Positions 1-8,821 are shown, numbered from the stretch's first letter. The stretch is 64,000 nucleotides of DNA from Cronobacter condimenti 1330 (GCF_001277255.1 NZ_CP012264.1:992001-1056000); one strand, 5' to 3'. Made by a program: numbers and translations. The notes: generated by a model from the sequence alone, not told the origin.

Positions 1-1454
1 TGCGCGTCGCGAAGCGCCTGTGGATCGTGCGGATGGTAGAACACCAGGCATTTCACGACATGTTCGGCAGGCCAGCTCACCAGCTGTGAGCCGATATCGC
101 CATGTTCAAGGCGCAGCGGGCGGGAACCTGGCAGTTCAATCGGGCGGCCAATCCACCAGCCCTGGCCGGTAATGGCGTTCAGAGCGCGCTGACCGTAGGT
201 GCTGTCCGCCAGAATGCCGCTGCGCCCTTCAAGCCCCGCCTCTTGCGAGGCGGCCATCGCCGCCTGTAACAGCAGCTGTTTGAGGGCCGGGATACGCGCG
301 TCGTCGCAGCCGGTATCGCGGGCCAGATCGGCGAGCTGTTTACGGTGGTCGAAGGCGAAGATGCACAGTTCCGGCCAGGCCTGACGGCGGGCGGTCACGC
401 GATGCAGATGGTTTAAGCGATCGTCGAGATCCGGGCGCGGCACCGCATCGGCACGCGCCAGATAGTCATCAAGTTCAGCACGGGTCGGCATCGCCGGCGC
501 GCAGCCGTGGCGCGACACCACCAGCGCGCCGCAGGCGTTGGCGTAGCGGCAGGCCTGTTCCCAGCCTTCATCATTCAGCCAGCCGCGTAGCAGCCCGGAC
601 ATGAACGCATCGCCCGCGCCCAGCACGTTCAGCACATCGACGCGCACGCCCTGATAGAGCGGGATAGTGTCCCAGCTGTCCGGCACTGCGCCTTCCAGCA
701 CCACGCAGCCCATCGGCCCGCGTTTGCAGACCAGCGTCGCCTGGGTGGCGTGGCGCACGTTTTTCAGCGCCGTCAGCGTGTCGGTGCTGCCGCCTGCGAT
801 ATGAAACTCCTCTTCGGTGCCGACGACGAGATCAAACAGGTGCAGCACTTCCTGAAGCTGGCGCGTCACGGGCTCTGACTCGACATAACGTGTTTCGCCA
901 TCGCCTGGTGAAGTCAGCCCCCACAGAACCGGGCGGTAGTCGATATCCAGCGCCGTGCGCAGCCCGTGACGGCGCGCGTACTCCAGCGCTTTTAGCACCG
1001 CCGCGCGGGTGTCCGGGTGCGAGAGGTGCGTGCCGGTCACCGCCAGTGCGCGGGCGCAGGCGATGTAATCCTCGTTGATATCCTGCGGCGTCAGCGCCAT
1101 GTCGGCGCAGTTGTCGCGATAAAAAATCAGCGGGAACGTCTCCTGATCTTTAATGCCGAGCATCACCAGCGCCGTCAGTCGCTGTTTATCAGTAATGAGA
1201 TAGTCGGTATTGACGCCCGCGCGGCTGAGCGTTTCACGCAGGAAGCGTCCGTTATGTTCATCCCCCACGCGGGCCAGCATCGCTGATTTCAGCCCCTGGA
1301 TCGCGGTGCCGAAGGCGACGTTCCCGGATGAGCCGCCGAGATATTTGGCAAAGCTTGTCACATCTTCAAGCCGGGCGCCGATCTGCTGCGCGTAGAGATC
1401 CACGGCAACCCGACCAATACAAATGACATCGAGCCGCTTAACTGCTGCATTCAT
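1..1454 (-). CDS. iolC: 5-dehydro-2-deoxygluconokinase IolC fused to a DUF2090 domain (3' end outside window)
   Basis: Phosphorylates 5-dehydro-2-deoxy-D-gluconate in myo-inositol catabolism. The minus-strand translation starts MNAAVKRLDVICIGRVAVDL and shows a PfkB/ribokinase fold: an N-terminal GGSSGNVAFG substrate loop and a C-terminal NVLGAGDAFMSGLL motif carrying the catalytic Asp. The frame then continues past the kinase (RRQAWPELCIFAFDHRKQ and beyond) into a DUF2090 region, the fusion seen in enterobacterial IolC. The second domain is thought to act like the downstream IolJ aldolase, which is family knowledge rather than something visible here. The gene runs off the left edge, so its C-terminus is missing. 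It is divergent from iolD, with a 488-bp shared control region. I chose the ATG at 1454 because the conserved fold begins at once. Confidence 0.93.
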   Translation of the reverse strand, partial: MNAAVKRLDVICIGRVAVDLYAQQIGARLEDVTSFAKYLGGSSGNVAFGTAIQGLKSAMLARVGDEHNGRFLRETLSRAGVNTDYLITDKQRLTALVMLGIKDQETFPLIFYRDNCADMALTPQDINEDYIACARALAVTGTHLSHPDTRAAVLKALEYARRHGLRTALDIDYRPVLWGLTSPGDGETRYVESEPVTRQLQEVLHLFDLVVGTEEEFHIAGGSTDTLTALKNVRHATQATLVCKRGPMGCVVLEGAVPDSWDTIPLYQGVRVDVLNVLGAGDAFMSGLLRGWLNDEGWEQACRYANACGALVVSRHGCAPAMPTRAELDDYLARADAVPRPDLDDRLNHLHRVTARRQAWPELCIFAFDHRKQLADLARDTGCDDARIPALKQLLLQAAMAASQEAGLEGRSGILADSTYGQRALNAITGQGWWIGRPIELPGSRPLRLEHGDIGSQLVSWPAEHVVKCLVFYHPHDPQALRDA

Positions 1455-1559
1455 AGCTACGGTTTCCTTTTGCATGCCTGCTTCACGAGAGGGCCGGAGA
1501 GCCGGCGGCGCGCCCGCAAGCAGCCTGAGGGTTAACGGTTGAACGTAGTATGAGAAATA

Positions 1560-1569
1560 AATATTTCAT
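1560..1569 (-). promoter_or_regulatory. Candidate IolR operator, copy 1 (one mismatch)
   Basis: Minus strand reads ATGAAATATT, one base different from the three exact ATGAAACATT copies at 1808, 6893 and 7136. It sits on the iolC side of the divergent region, inside the near-palindrome at 1554-1567. Assignment to IolR is inference from its restriction to iol promoters. Confidence 0.45.
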
Positions 1570-1807
1570 TTACAAATTACTTTGAAACTAAAAATCCAGA
1601 AATGTGAGGGCTATTCCACTCTGCGCGGCGTCAGGCCAGAGTCGTTATGCCTGCGCGCCGCCCGTGACGCCAACATACCTGATAACGAGAAACGCATAGC
1701 CTTTACGGGGTTATACGCGTGGCGTTGCCGTTTCGGTTTGCGGCATTTCGCGATCCCCGCCACAGAAAAACACGCATGGCGAAACAGAGTTTGATCTTTC
1801 TCTCAAA

Positions 1808-1821
1808 ATGAAACATTTCAT
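1808..1821 (+). promoter_or_regulatory. Candidate IolR operator, copy 2
   Basis: ATGAAACATTTCAT, a near-perfect inverted repeat upstream of iolD. The 10-bp core ATGAAACATT, followed two bases later by ATCT, is shared with the iolT upstream region at 7136-7151. Confidence 0.5.
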
Positions 1822-1942
1822 CTGTATTTTGGTTTTATGGAAAATATGTTTGCCTATAATCCAGACAGATTCCGGCAGGCAGTTCGCTTTTACACAGCCT
1901 AAAGCGAGCCTGCATGACACTGGCATAAAAAGGAAGGCGAAA

Positions 1943-3883
1943 ATGGGCAAACAGAGACTGACAATGGCGCAGGCGCTGGTGAAGTTTCTTGATAACCAAT
2001 ACCTGGAAGTGGATGGCGAAACCGTCAAATTCGTAAAAGGCATTTTCGCCATTTTCGGCCACGGTAACGTGCTGGGGCTGGGCCAGGCGCTGGAGCAGGA
2101 CAGCGGCGAGCTGCGTCTGTATCAGGGGCGCAACGAGCAGGGCATGGCCCACGCGGCGACCGGTTTCGCAAGACAATCCCTGCGCCGTCAGATCCTCGCC
2201 TGCACCTCGTCGGTAGGCCCTGGCGCTGCCAATATGATAACTGCCGCCGCGACGGCCACCGCCAACCGTATTCCACTCCTGCTACTGCCAGGCGATGTTT
2301 TCGCCACCCGCCAGCCCGACCCGGTATTACAGCAGATTGAACAGAGTTATGACCTGAGCATCAGCACCAACGATGCCTTCCGGGCCGTCAGCAAATACTG
2401 GGATCGCATCACGCGCCCGGAACAACTGATGAGCGCCTGCATTAACGCGATGCGCGTCCTGACCGACCCGGCGGAAACCGGCGCGGTGACGCTGGCGCTG
2501 CCGCAGGATGTTCAGGGCGAGGCGTGGGATTACCCGCAGGCATTTTTCGCCCGTCGCGTGCATCGCCTCGACCGTCGCCCGGCAAGCGCCGCGCAGCTAA
2601 ACGACGCGGTGAATGCGATTCTGGCGAGCCGCAAACCGCTGATTGTCTGCGGCGGTGGGGTGAAATATTCAGGCGCAGGCGACGCGCTCGCAAAGTTCGC
2701 CGAACGCTACCAGATCCCGTTTGCGGAAACCCAGGCCGGAAAAGGCACGCTCATCTCCTCACACCCGTATAACGTCGGTGGCGTTGGCGAAACCGGCTGT
2801 CTTGCAGCGAATCTGCTCGCCAAAGAGGCGGATCTGGTGATTGGCGTCGGCACGCGTTTCACCGATTTCACGACCGCCTCAAAATGGATTTTTCAGCATC
2901 CGGACGTGCGTTTTCTCAACATTAACGTCAGTAACTTCGATGCCTGGAAACTTGACGGTATTGCGCTGCTGGCCGACGCCCGTGAGGCGCTGACGGCGCT
3001 TCACACGGCCCTTGGCGATACCGCATGGCAGGCAGGCTGGGGCGAGCAGATAGCCGCCGTACAGAGCCGCCAGCTGAAAGAGACGCACCGCGTCTGGCAG
3101 GCCACCTTTTCAGAAACGGCCTTCGTTCCGGAAATAGACGACCATCTCGATCGCGAGTCGGTCTATCGGGAGTTTCGCCAGCTGACCGACTCGACGCTGA
3201 CCCAGAGCAGCGTGCTCGGCCTGCTTAACGAGACGCTGCCTGAATCGGCGGTGATTGTCGCGGCGGCGGGCAGCCTGCCGGGCGATCTGCAACGCGTCTG
3301 GCGCACCCGTGCGCCCAATGCTTATCACGTCGAGTACGGCTATTCCTGCATGGGGTATGAAGTGAACGCGGCGCTCGGCGTGAAGCTCGCCGAACCGCAG
3401 CGCGAGGTCTACGCGATGGTGGGTGATGGCGCGTTCATGATGCTCCATTCCGAACTGGTGACCTCTTTGCAGGAGGGCGCGAAGGTTAACGTGCTGCTGT
3501 TCGACAACATGGCGAACGGCTGTATCAATAATTTGCAAATGGAACACGGCATGGACAGCTTCGGCACCGAATTCCGCTTCCGCTCGCCGGAAAATGGCCA
3601 CTTGAGCGGCGGACTGGTGCCGGTGGATTTCGCGGCGATTGCGGCAGGCTACGGCTGCAAGACGTGGCGCGTCACCACGCTTGAACAACTCCGGCACGCG
3701 CTGGCGGCGGCGCAGCGCGAGACCGTAAGCACACTCATTGATATCAAAGTGCTGCCCAAAACCATGGTGCACAAATATGGCAGCTGGTGGAACGTCGGCG
3801 TGGCGCAGCAGGCGCTCTCTGAACGTATCCAGCGTGTCGCGCAGCAGATTAATGAAAAACGCGCCCAGGCGCGGGATTACTGA
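1943..3883 (+). CDS. iolD: 3D-(3,5/4)-trihydroxycyclohexane-1,2-dione hydrolase IolD
   Basis: ThDP-dependent ring-opening enzyme of the inositol pathway, converting the diketone made by IolE to 5-deoxyglucuronate. The 646-residue product has the three-domain layout of the acetolactate synthase family. The catalytic Glu of the ThDP site is at residue 65 (RNEQGMAHAATG), and the ThDP/Mg motif GDGA at 494-497 is followed by the expected Asn-rich segment (NMANGCINN). The start at 1943 (MGKQRLTMAQALVKFL) is preferred over an in-frame ATG at 1808: it has a good ribosome-binding site and the upstream 45 codons look like leader. First gene of iolD-iolG-iolH-iolE, all on one strand with gaps of 32-59 bp. 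Confidence 0.95.
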   Translation: MGKQRLTMAQALVKFLDNQYLEVDGETVKFVKGIFAIFGHGNVLGLGQALEQDSGELRLYQGRNEQGMAHAATGFARQSLRRQILACTSSVGPGAANMITAAATATANRIPLLLLPGDVFATRQPDPVLQQIEQSYDLSISTNDAFRAVSKYWDRITRPEQLMSACINAMRVLTDPAETGAVTLALPQDVQGEAWDYPQAFFARRVHRLDRRPASAAQLNDAVNAILASRKPLIVCGGGVKYSGAGDALAKFAERYQIPFAETQAGKGTLISSHPYNVGGVGETGCLAANLLAKEADLVIGVGTRFTDFTTASKWIFQHPDVRFLNINVSNFDAWKLDGIALLADAREALTALHTALGDTAWQAGWGEQIAAVQSRQLKETHRVWQATFSETAFVPEIDDHLDRESVYREFRQLTDSTLTQSSVLGLLNETLPESAVIVAAAGSLPGDLQRVWRTRAPNAYHVEYGYSCMGYEVNAALGVKLAEPQREVYAMVGDGAFMMLHSELVTSLQEGAKVNVLLFDNMANGCINNLQMEHGMDSFGTEFRFRSPENGHLSGGLVPVDFAAIAAGYGCKTWRVTTLEQLRHALAAAQRETVSTLIDIKVLPKTMVHKYGSWWNVGVAQQALSERIQRVAQQINEKRAQARDY

Positions 3884-3942
3884 ACCCTGTTACCCAAAAA
3901 AAGACAACTTACCTCAACCCTGATTATTCCGGAGATAACCTT

Positions 3943-4956
3943 ATGTCGCTCAGATTAGGCGTAATTGGCGCAGGCGCCATTGGCAAAGAACATATCCGTC
4001 GCTGCACTCAGGTGCTGCAGGGCGCGACCGTCGTCGCGGTCTCGGACATCAATCTGGAAAATGCGCGCGAGACCGTTAAGGCGCTTGGCCTGCAGGCGGA
4101 AGTTTACGCCGACGGCAACGATGTGATTAACGCCCAGGACGTAGACGCGCTGATTGTCACCTCCTGGGATCCGACGCACGAAGGGTTTACGCTCGCGGCG
4201 ATTGAAGCCGGCAAACCGGTCTTTTGTGAAAAACCGCTCGCCATGACCGCGGACGGCTGCCGCCGGATTGTAGAGGCAGAAATGAAAGCGGGCCGCCGTC
4301 TGGTACAGGTGGGCTTTATGCGTCCTTATGATGAAGGCTACCAGGCGCTCAAGAGCGTTATCGACAGCGGCGAGATTGGCGCACCGCTGATGCTGCACTG
4401 CGCGCACCGCAACCCGGAAGTGGGCGACAACTACACCACCGATATGGCCATCACCAGCACGCTTATCCATGAACTCGATGTGCTGCGCTGGCTGTTGAAC
4501 GACGATTACGCCTCGGTGCAGGTGCGTTTCCCGCGCGCCACGTCACACACCCACGCGAAGCTTAAAGACCCGCAAATCGTCATGCTGGAAACCCGGAAAG
4601 GGACGCTTATCGACGTTGAGATTTTTGTTAACTGCCGTTACGGCTACGACATCCAGTGCGAAGTGGTCGGTGAAAGCGGTATCGCTCGCCTGCCGGAGCC
4701 GTCATCGGTGCAGATGCGTAAAGCGGCGAAGCTTGCCACCACTATTCTGACCGACTGGAAAGACCGCTTTATTAAAGCGTATGACGTTGAGCTACAGGCG
4801 TTTATCAATGACGTGAAAGCCGGGGAGTTGCGCGGCCCGTCCGCCTGGGATGGCTTTGCGGCGTCTGTTGCGGCGGATGCATGCCTGAAGGCGCAGGAGA
4901 GCGGTGCGCTGGAAACCATCCGTCTGCCGGAACGCCCGGCGTTTTACCTGCGCTAA
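3943..4956 (+). CDS. iolG: Inositol 2-dehydrogenase IolG
   Basis: NAD-dependent oxidation of myo-inositol to 2-keto-myo-inositol, the entry step of the pathway. 337 residues, normal for the Gfo/Idh/MocA family. The Rossmann glycine motif GAGAIG is at residues 9-14. The conserved Lys of the EKP motif is K97 and the catalytic His is H176 (TLIHELDVLRW), at the same numbers as in the B. subtilis enzyme as I recall it. Position 172, Asp in that enzyme, appears to be Ser here. The C-terminal substrate domain carries NCRYGYDIQCEVVGESG, characteristic of IolG. A GGAGATAAC ribosome-binding site precedes the ATG. Confidence 0.94.
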   Translation: MSLRLGVIGAGAIGKEHIRRCTQVLQGATVVAVSDINLENARETVKALGLQAEVYADGNDVINAQDVDALIVTSWDPTHEGFTLAAIEAGKPVFCEKPLAMTADGCRRIVEAEMKAGRRLVQVGFMRPYDEGYQALKSVIDSGEIGAPLMLHCAHRNPEVGDNYTTDMAITSTLIHELDVLRWLLNDDYASVQVRFPRATSHTHAKLKDPQIVMLETRKGTLIDVEIFVNCRYGYDIQCEVVGESGIARLPEPSSVQMRKAAKLATTILTDWKDRFIKAYDVELQAFINDVKAGELRGPSAWDGFAASVAADACLKAQESGALETIRLPERPAFYLR

Positions 4957-4990
4957 GCCGCAGCCTGACCACGAATCCGACGAGGGTTAT

Positions 4991-5875
4991 ATGAAAATCG
5001 CATTTGACGTGGACGTCATTAAAGACCTCGGGATAACCCGCATGGTCCAGCAGGTCGCGGAGTGGGGTTATAAATACATCGAGCAGTCGCCGCACCCGCA
5101 AATCAATCCGTTTTATAAGCACCCGAAAGCGGGCCGCGAGATTATCGCCGAGTATAAAAAGGCGCTGCGCGACACCGGCGTTGAGCTTTCGTCATTTATT
5201 TGCGTCTACCGCTGGTCTGGCCCGGATGAGCTGCGCCGCCAGGCGGCAGTGAAAAACTGGAAGCGGCTAATCGAAATCGCTATCGAGATGGATGTGCAGG
5301 TGATTAACACCGAGCTTTCCGGCGACCCGAACCAGCCTGAAATTTGCGAAGAGATGTTCTACCGCTCCATGGAAGAGTTGCTGCCCATTTTCGAGCGCGA
5401 AGGGCTTCGTGTGGAGATCCAGGCGCACCCGTGGGATTTCTGCGAAGAAAATAACGAAACCGTGGATATCGTGAAGTCGTTTCGCAGCGACAACGTGAAG
5501 TATGTCTACAGCGTGCCGCATACCTTCTTTTATGACAAAGGCAAAGGGGAGGTGGAGAAAATGCTGCGCTATGCCGGGGACGATCTCTCGCATGTCCTGA
5601 TTGCCGACACCATGAACCACACCCGCCATTGCCGCTACATCGTCAACCCGCCGGGCGTCGACGCCGCGGTCCATCAGCATGTGGGCGTGGGCGAGGGCGA
5701 GGTGGATTTTCAGGCGCTGTTCAGCACGCTGCGTGATATGGGGTTCGCCCGCCAGAGCTTTAAGGTGGGCGGCGAGCCGATTGTCGCCGCGTCGCTCTTC
5801 GGTTACCCGGAGAAAATGAAATACCAGGCGGTGGAAACCCGTGAACTGATTGAGCGCGAACTGCTGGGCCGTTAA
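4991..5875 (+). CDS. iolH: IolH-like sugar phosphate isomerase/epimerase family protein
   Basis: 294-residue TIM-barrel protein of the xylose isomerase-like (AP endonuclease 2) family. It resembles B. subtilis IolH (MKIAFDVDVIKDLG start; YKYIEQSPHPQINPF). Metal-binding candidates visible along the barrel include the ELSGDPNQPEICEE, VEIQAHPWDFCEENNE and ADTMNHTRHCRYIVNP segments. The precise reaction of IolH is not settled to my knowledge, so the name marks family and context only. An upstream in-frame ATG at 4904 would overlap iolG. The ATG at 4991 starts the conserved fold and follows GAGGGTTAT. Confidence 0.8.
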   Translation: MKIAFDVDVIKDLGITRMVQQVAEWGYKYIEQSPHPQINPFYKHPKAGREIIAEYKKALRDTGVELSSFICVYRWSGPDELRRQAAVKNWKRLIEIAIEMDVQVINTELSGDPNQPEICEEMFYRSMEELLPIFEREGLRVEIQAHPWDFCEENNETVDIVKSFRSDNVKYVYSVPHTFFYDKGKGEVEKMLRYAGDDLSHVLIADTMNHTRHCRYIVNPPGVDAAVHQHVGVGEGEVDFQALFSTLRDMGFARQSFKVGGEPIVAASLFGYPEKMKYQAVETRELIERELLGR

Positions 5876-5907
5876 GGCGCAGCCGGTCGCGACCTGAGAG
5901 GCGCATT

Positions 5908-6807
5908 ATGAATAAGCAACATGTGAAGCTGGCCATCGCCCCGATAGGCTGGACCAACGACGACATGCCGGAACTGGGGGCTGAAAATACCTTCCAGCAG
6001 ACGGTCAGCGAAATGGCGCTGGCGGGCTTCACCGGCAGCGAAGTGGGCAGCAAATACCCGCGCGATCCGGCCCTGCTCAAGCCGATGCTTGAGATCCGCG
6101 GTATGGAAATCTGTAACGCCTGGTTTAGCACCTTTTTTGCGGCGGGCGAGCGCGAGAAAACGCTCGACGATTTTGTCAATCACATGAACTTCCTGCATGC
6201 GATGGGGGCGAAAGTGATTGGCTGCTCTGAGCAGAGCGGCAGCATTCAGTGCACCACGCTGCCGGTCATGGGGCCGGATAAACCGTGTTTTAGCGAGGGG
6301 GAGTGGGCGCGCGTGGCGGAGGGCTACAACACGCTCGGCCGGCTCGCCGCCGAAAAGGGCATGCAGGTCTGTCTGCACCATCATATGGGCACCGGTATTC
6401 AGACCGCGCAGGAGATAGACACCTTTATGTCACGAGTGGATGACTCGGTTTATCTGCTGTATGACACCGGACACGCCTGGTATTCCGAAGGCAGCGAAGC
6501 GGCGATGCTCGCTATTCTTGAAAAGCATCTGCCGCGTATTAACCACGTTCACCTGAAAGATGTGCGTCCGACGGTGATTGATGAGGTGAAGCGCGACGGG
6601 CTGTCGTTCCTCGCGGGCGTCAGAAAGGGCACCTTTACCGTGCCTGGCGACGGCGCCATCGATTTTCGTCCGGTCTTCCGGCTGCTGGATGAGTATGGCT
6701 ATCGGGGCTGGATGGTGGTGGAAGCCGAGCAGGACCCGGCGCTCGCAAACCCCTTTGAATACGCCGTTAAAGCGCGGCGCTACATTCGGGAAACCGCCGG
6801 GATCTAA
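5908..6807 (+). CDS. iolE: Myo-inosose-2 dehydratase IolE
   Basis: Dehydrates 2-keto-myo-inositol to the cyclohexanedione used by IolD. 299 residues of the TIM-barrel isomerase-like family, with the IolE-type opening IAPIGWTNDDMPELG, the GSEVGSKYPRDP loop and the metal/substrate segments CLHHHMGTGIQT, LLYDTGHAWYSEG and INHVHLKDVRP. Last gene of the iolDGHE run, 32 bp after iolH. A strong hairpin follows at 6814-6850. Confidence 0.94.
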   Translation: MNKQHVKLAIAPIGWTNDDMPELGAENTFQQTVSEMALAGFTGSEVGSKYPRDPALLKPMLEIRGMEICNAWFSTFFAAGEREKTLDDFVNHMNFLHAMGAKVIGCSEQSGSIQCTTLPVMGPDKPCFSEGEWARVAEGYNTLGRLAAEKGMQVCLHHHMGTGIQTAQEIDTFMSRVDDSVYLLYDTGHAWYSEGSEAAMLAILEKHLPRINHVHLKDVRPTVIDEVKRDGLSFLAGVRKGTFTVPGDGAIDFRPVFRLLDEYGYRGWMVVEAEQDPALANPFEYAVKARRYIRETAGI

Positions 6808-6813
6808 AAACGT

Positions 6814-6850
6814 GTGCGGCGAGACGGCATCACCGGCGGTCTCGCCGCAC
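6814..6850. other. Perfect 12-bp stem-loop after iolE
   Basis: GTGCGGCGAGAC at 6814-6825 pairs perfectly with GTCTCGCCGCAC at 6839-6850 around a 13-nt loop. No T-run follows, so it looks like an mRNA 3'-stabilising hairpin or a factor-assisted terminator rather than a classical intrinsic terminator. Confidence 0.55.
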
Positions 6851-6892
6851 CGGCGACGGGCGAATCTGTTCGCAACGCTCATTTTTGAAAAC

Positions 6893-6902
6893 AATGTTTC
6901 AT
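6893..6902 (-). promoter_or_regulatory. Candidate IolR operator, copy 3
   Basis: Minus strand reads ATGAAACATT, identical to the copies at 1808 and 7136. It forms one arm of TGAAA-N6-TTTCA (6886-6901). Confidence 0.5.
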
Positions 6903-7135
6903 TTTGGCTGGTACTGTCTTTACGGCGACCCCGGCGCGCCTCGCGGTGCGTCATATGGCATCGACTGGCCTCCCTTCGACATTTTACTGCTTTAATTTCA
7001 ACTAATTGATTGGATTTTCTGCCAGCGAGATCGCAGGTTTTTCTGTGTCTGCGGGGGCGGGTGCGTGCTGATTATCACAAATTAATAACAAAACATGACC
7101 GACAACTCAAAATTAAAATTCCATTGTTTATATAA

Positions 7136-7145
7136 ATGAAACATT
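7136..7145 (+). promoter_or_regulatory. Candidate IolR operator, copy 4
   Basis: ATGAAACATT followed by CGATCTAAAT, about 100 bp upstream of the iolT start. Same orientation and same trailing ATCT as the copy upstream of iolD. Confidence 0.5.
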
Positions 7146-7244
7146 CGATCTAAATTGAAGGTGGTGAATATATCATCAACCGAGAACGGCGCCCGGCAAG
7201 GCCGCCTCGTTTTTCCCCTGAACGGCAGGTTACTGGAGTCTTTT

Positions 7245-8750
7245 ATGACTAAAGAACAATATCTCACCCTTAACAGAGCATCAGGGCCTAACAGCGACGC
7301 GCCGACGTCGCCGTTTGTCAAAGTGATTGCGCTTATCGCCACGCTCGGCGGTCTGCTTTTTGGTTACGACACGGGCGTTATCTCCGGCGCGCTGCTGTTT
7401 ATGGGCAGCGAACTACACCTCACGCCGCTTACCACCGGGCTTGTTACCAGCTCGCTGCTGTTTGGCGCAGCCTTTGGCGCGCTGCTGGCGGGCCATATGG
7501 CGAACGCTGCGGGACGAAAGAAAATCATCATTTATCTGGCGGTCATTTTTGCTATCGGTGCCGTTGGCACGGCGATGGCGCCGGACGTGTCGTGGATGAT
7601 TTTCTTTCGTCTGGTGCTCGGCGTGGCAGTGGGCGGCGCGGCAGCAACGGTGCCGGTCTACATCGCAGAGATAGCGCCCGCTAACAAGCGTGGCCAGCTG
7701 GTGACGTTGCAGGAGCTGATGATCGTCTCCGGCCAGTTGCTGGCGTATATCTCCAACGCCACGTTCCATGAGCTGTGGGGCGGCGAATCCACCTGGCGCT
7801 GGATGCTGGCGGTTGCGACGCTGCCCGCTGTACTGCTGTGGTTTGGCATGATGTTTATGCCTGATACGCCGCGCTGGTACGCCATGAAAGGCCGTCTCGC
7901 CGAAGCGCGCCGCGTGCTGGATCGCACCCGTCGCCCGGAGGATGTGGACTGGGAAATGATGGAAATTGAAGAGACGCTGGAGGCGCAGCGTGCGCAGGGC
8001 AAACCGCGCCTGCGCGAACTGCTCACCCCGTGGCTGTTCAAACTGTTCATGATTGGTATCGGCATCGCGGTTATCCAGCAGATGACGGGCGTGAACACCA
8101 TTATGTATTACGCGCCCACGGTGCTGACCGCGGTCGGGATGTCGGATAACGGCGCGCTGGTGGCGACCGTCGCCAACGGCGTGGTCTCGGTGCTGATGAC
8201 CTTTGTCGGTATCTGGCTGCTCGGTAAAATTGGCCGCCGCACGATGACCATGATAGGCCAGTTCGGCTGTACCGCCTGCCTGGTGTTTATCGGCGCTATC
8301 AGTTATCTGCTGCCGGAAACCGTTAACGGCCAGCCGGATGCGCTGCGCGGTTATATGGTGCTGCTGGGGATGCTGATGTTCCTGTGCTTCCAGCAAGGCG
8401 CGCTCTCGCCGGTAACGTGGCTGCTGCTCTCAGAGATTTTCCCGACCCGCCTGCGCGGCATCTTTATGGGCGGTGCGGTTTTTGCGATGTGGATAGCGAA
8501 CTTTCTGATCTCGCTCTTCTTCCCGATTTTGCTCGCGTGGGTCGGGCTTTCCGGCACCTTCTTTATCTTCGCGGCGGTCGGGATTGTGGGGGCGACGTTT
8601 GTGGTGAAATGCGTGCCAGAAACCCGCAATCGCAGTCTTGAGCAGATTGAGCATTATCTGCACGACTGGCTGGATAACAGCCCGGAAGGCCAGCGCCGCG
8701 CCCGCGAGCGTAAGGCGTACCGGGCCGAGATGAATAAAGCGCGCTCGTAA
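7245..8750 (+). CDS. iolT: Major facilitator myo-inositol transporter (IolT family)
   Basis: Inner-membrane sugar porter of 501 residues with about twelve hydrophobic helices. Family signatures: LFGYDTGVISGAL in helix 1, AGRKK in the 2-3 loop, APANKRGQLVTLQELMIVSGQL in the 5-6 region, QQMTGVNTIMYYAPT in helix 7, and a closing PETRNRSLEQIE. These match the inositol branch, and the position beside iolE and the shared operator motif support myo-inositol/H+ symport. The ATG at 7245 is preceded by TGGAG (7233-7237). The in-frame ATG at 7155 would add 30 polar residues unlike the family. Confidence 0.9.
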   Translation: MTKEQYLTLNRASGPNSDAPTSPFVKVIALIATLGGLLFGYDTGVISGALLFMGSELHLTPLTTGLVTSSLLFGAAFGALLAGHMANAAGRKKIIIYLAVIFAIGAVGTAMAPDVSWMIFFRLVLGVAVGGAAATVPVYIAEIAPANKRGQLVTLQELMIVSGQLLAYISNATFHELWGGESTWRWMLAVATLPAVLLWFGMMFMPDTPRWYAMKGRLAEARRVLDRTRRPEDVDWEMMEIEETLEAQRAQGKPRLRELLTPWLFKLFMIGIGIAVIQQMTGVNTIMYYAPTVLTAVGMSDNGALVATVANGVVSVLMTFVGIWLLGKIGRRTMTMIGQFGCTACLVFIGAISYLLPETVNGQPDALRGYMVLLGMLMFLCFQQGALSPVTWLLLSEIFPTRLRGIFMGGAVFAMWIANFLISLFFPILLAWVGLSGTFFIFAAVGIVGATFVVKCVPETRNRSLEQIEHYLHDWLDNSPEGQRRARERKAYRAEMNKARS

Positions 8751-8765
8751 CGCCGGGACGCCACG

Positions 8766-8794
8766 AAGGGAAGCCGCCTGGCTTCCCTTTTTTT
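8766..8794 (+). terminator. Intrinsic terminator of iolT
   Basis: AAGGGAAGCC (8766-8775), GCCT loop, GGCTTCCCTT (8780-8789), running into a T-tract to 8794. Confidence 0.9.
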
Positions 8795-8803
8795 CGCCGC
8801 TTA

Positions 8804-8821
8804 TTGTTATATTTCTGTAAC
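8804..8821 (+). promoter_or_regulatory. Candidate Pho box upstream of phoX
   Basis: TTGTTATATTTCTGTAAC fits the 18-bp PhoB box (two CTGTCAT-like repeats, 11-bp period) at 15 of 18 positions by eye. It lies 72 bp before the phoX ATG. A weak -10 (TAGCCT, 8832-8837) sits 10 bp downstream, the usual arrangement at PhoB-activated promoters. Confidence 0.55.

Larger units (their letters stand above)
1455..1942. promoter_or_regulatory. Divergent control region between iolC and iolD
   Basis: 488 bp without a convincing gene. An open frame from 1808 is continuous with iolD, but the ribosome-binding site AGGAAGGCG at 1931-1939 points to the ATG at 1943, so 1808-1942 is read as leader. The region is AT-rich around 1551-1600 and 1800-1860. 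It contains two copies of a motif that recurs at iolT: ATGAAATATT on the minus strand (1560-1569) and ATGAAACATT on the plus strand (1808-1817). The first lies in an imperfect palindrome GAAATAAATATTTC (1554-1567) and the second in ATGAAACATTTCAT (1808-1821). The likely ligand is the RpiR-family repressor IolR, which is not encoded in this window. Confidence 0.6.
6808..7244. promoter_or_regulatory. Intergenic and leader region upstream of iolT
   Basis: 437 bp between iolE and iolT. It holds the iolE stem-loop (6814-6850) and two exact copies of the iol motif: ATGAAACATT on the minus strand at 6893-6902, within TGAAAACAATGTTTCA, and on the plus strand at 7136-7145. The stretch 7080-7150 is AT-rich and the likely promoter. 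A frame open from 7155 is in phase with iolT but has no good ribosome-binding site. Confidence 0.55.

Noticed and set aside
1808..1942. 45-codon N-terminal extension of IolD
   Set aside because: The extension does not resemble the family and overlaps the operator; a good ribosome-binding site serves the ATG at 1943.
7413..8396. 327-codon open frame on the minus strand
   Set aside because: Antisense to iolT; translation is rich in His, Gln and Arg without motifs.
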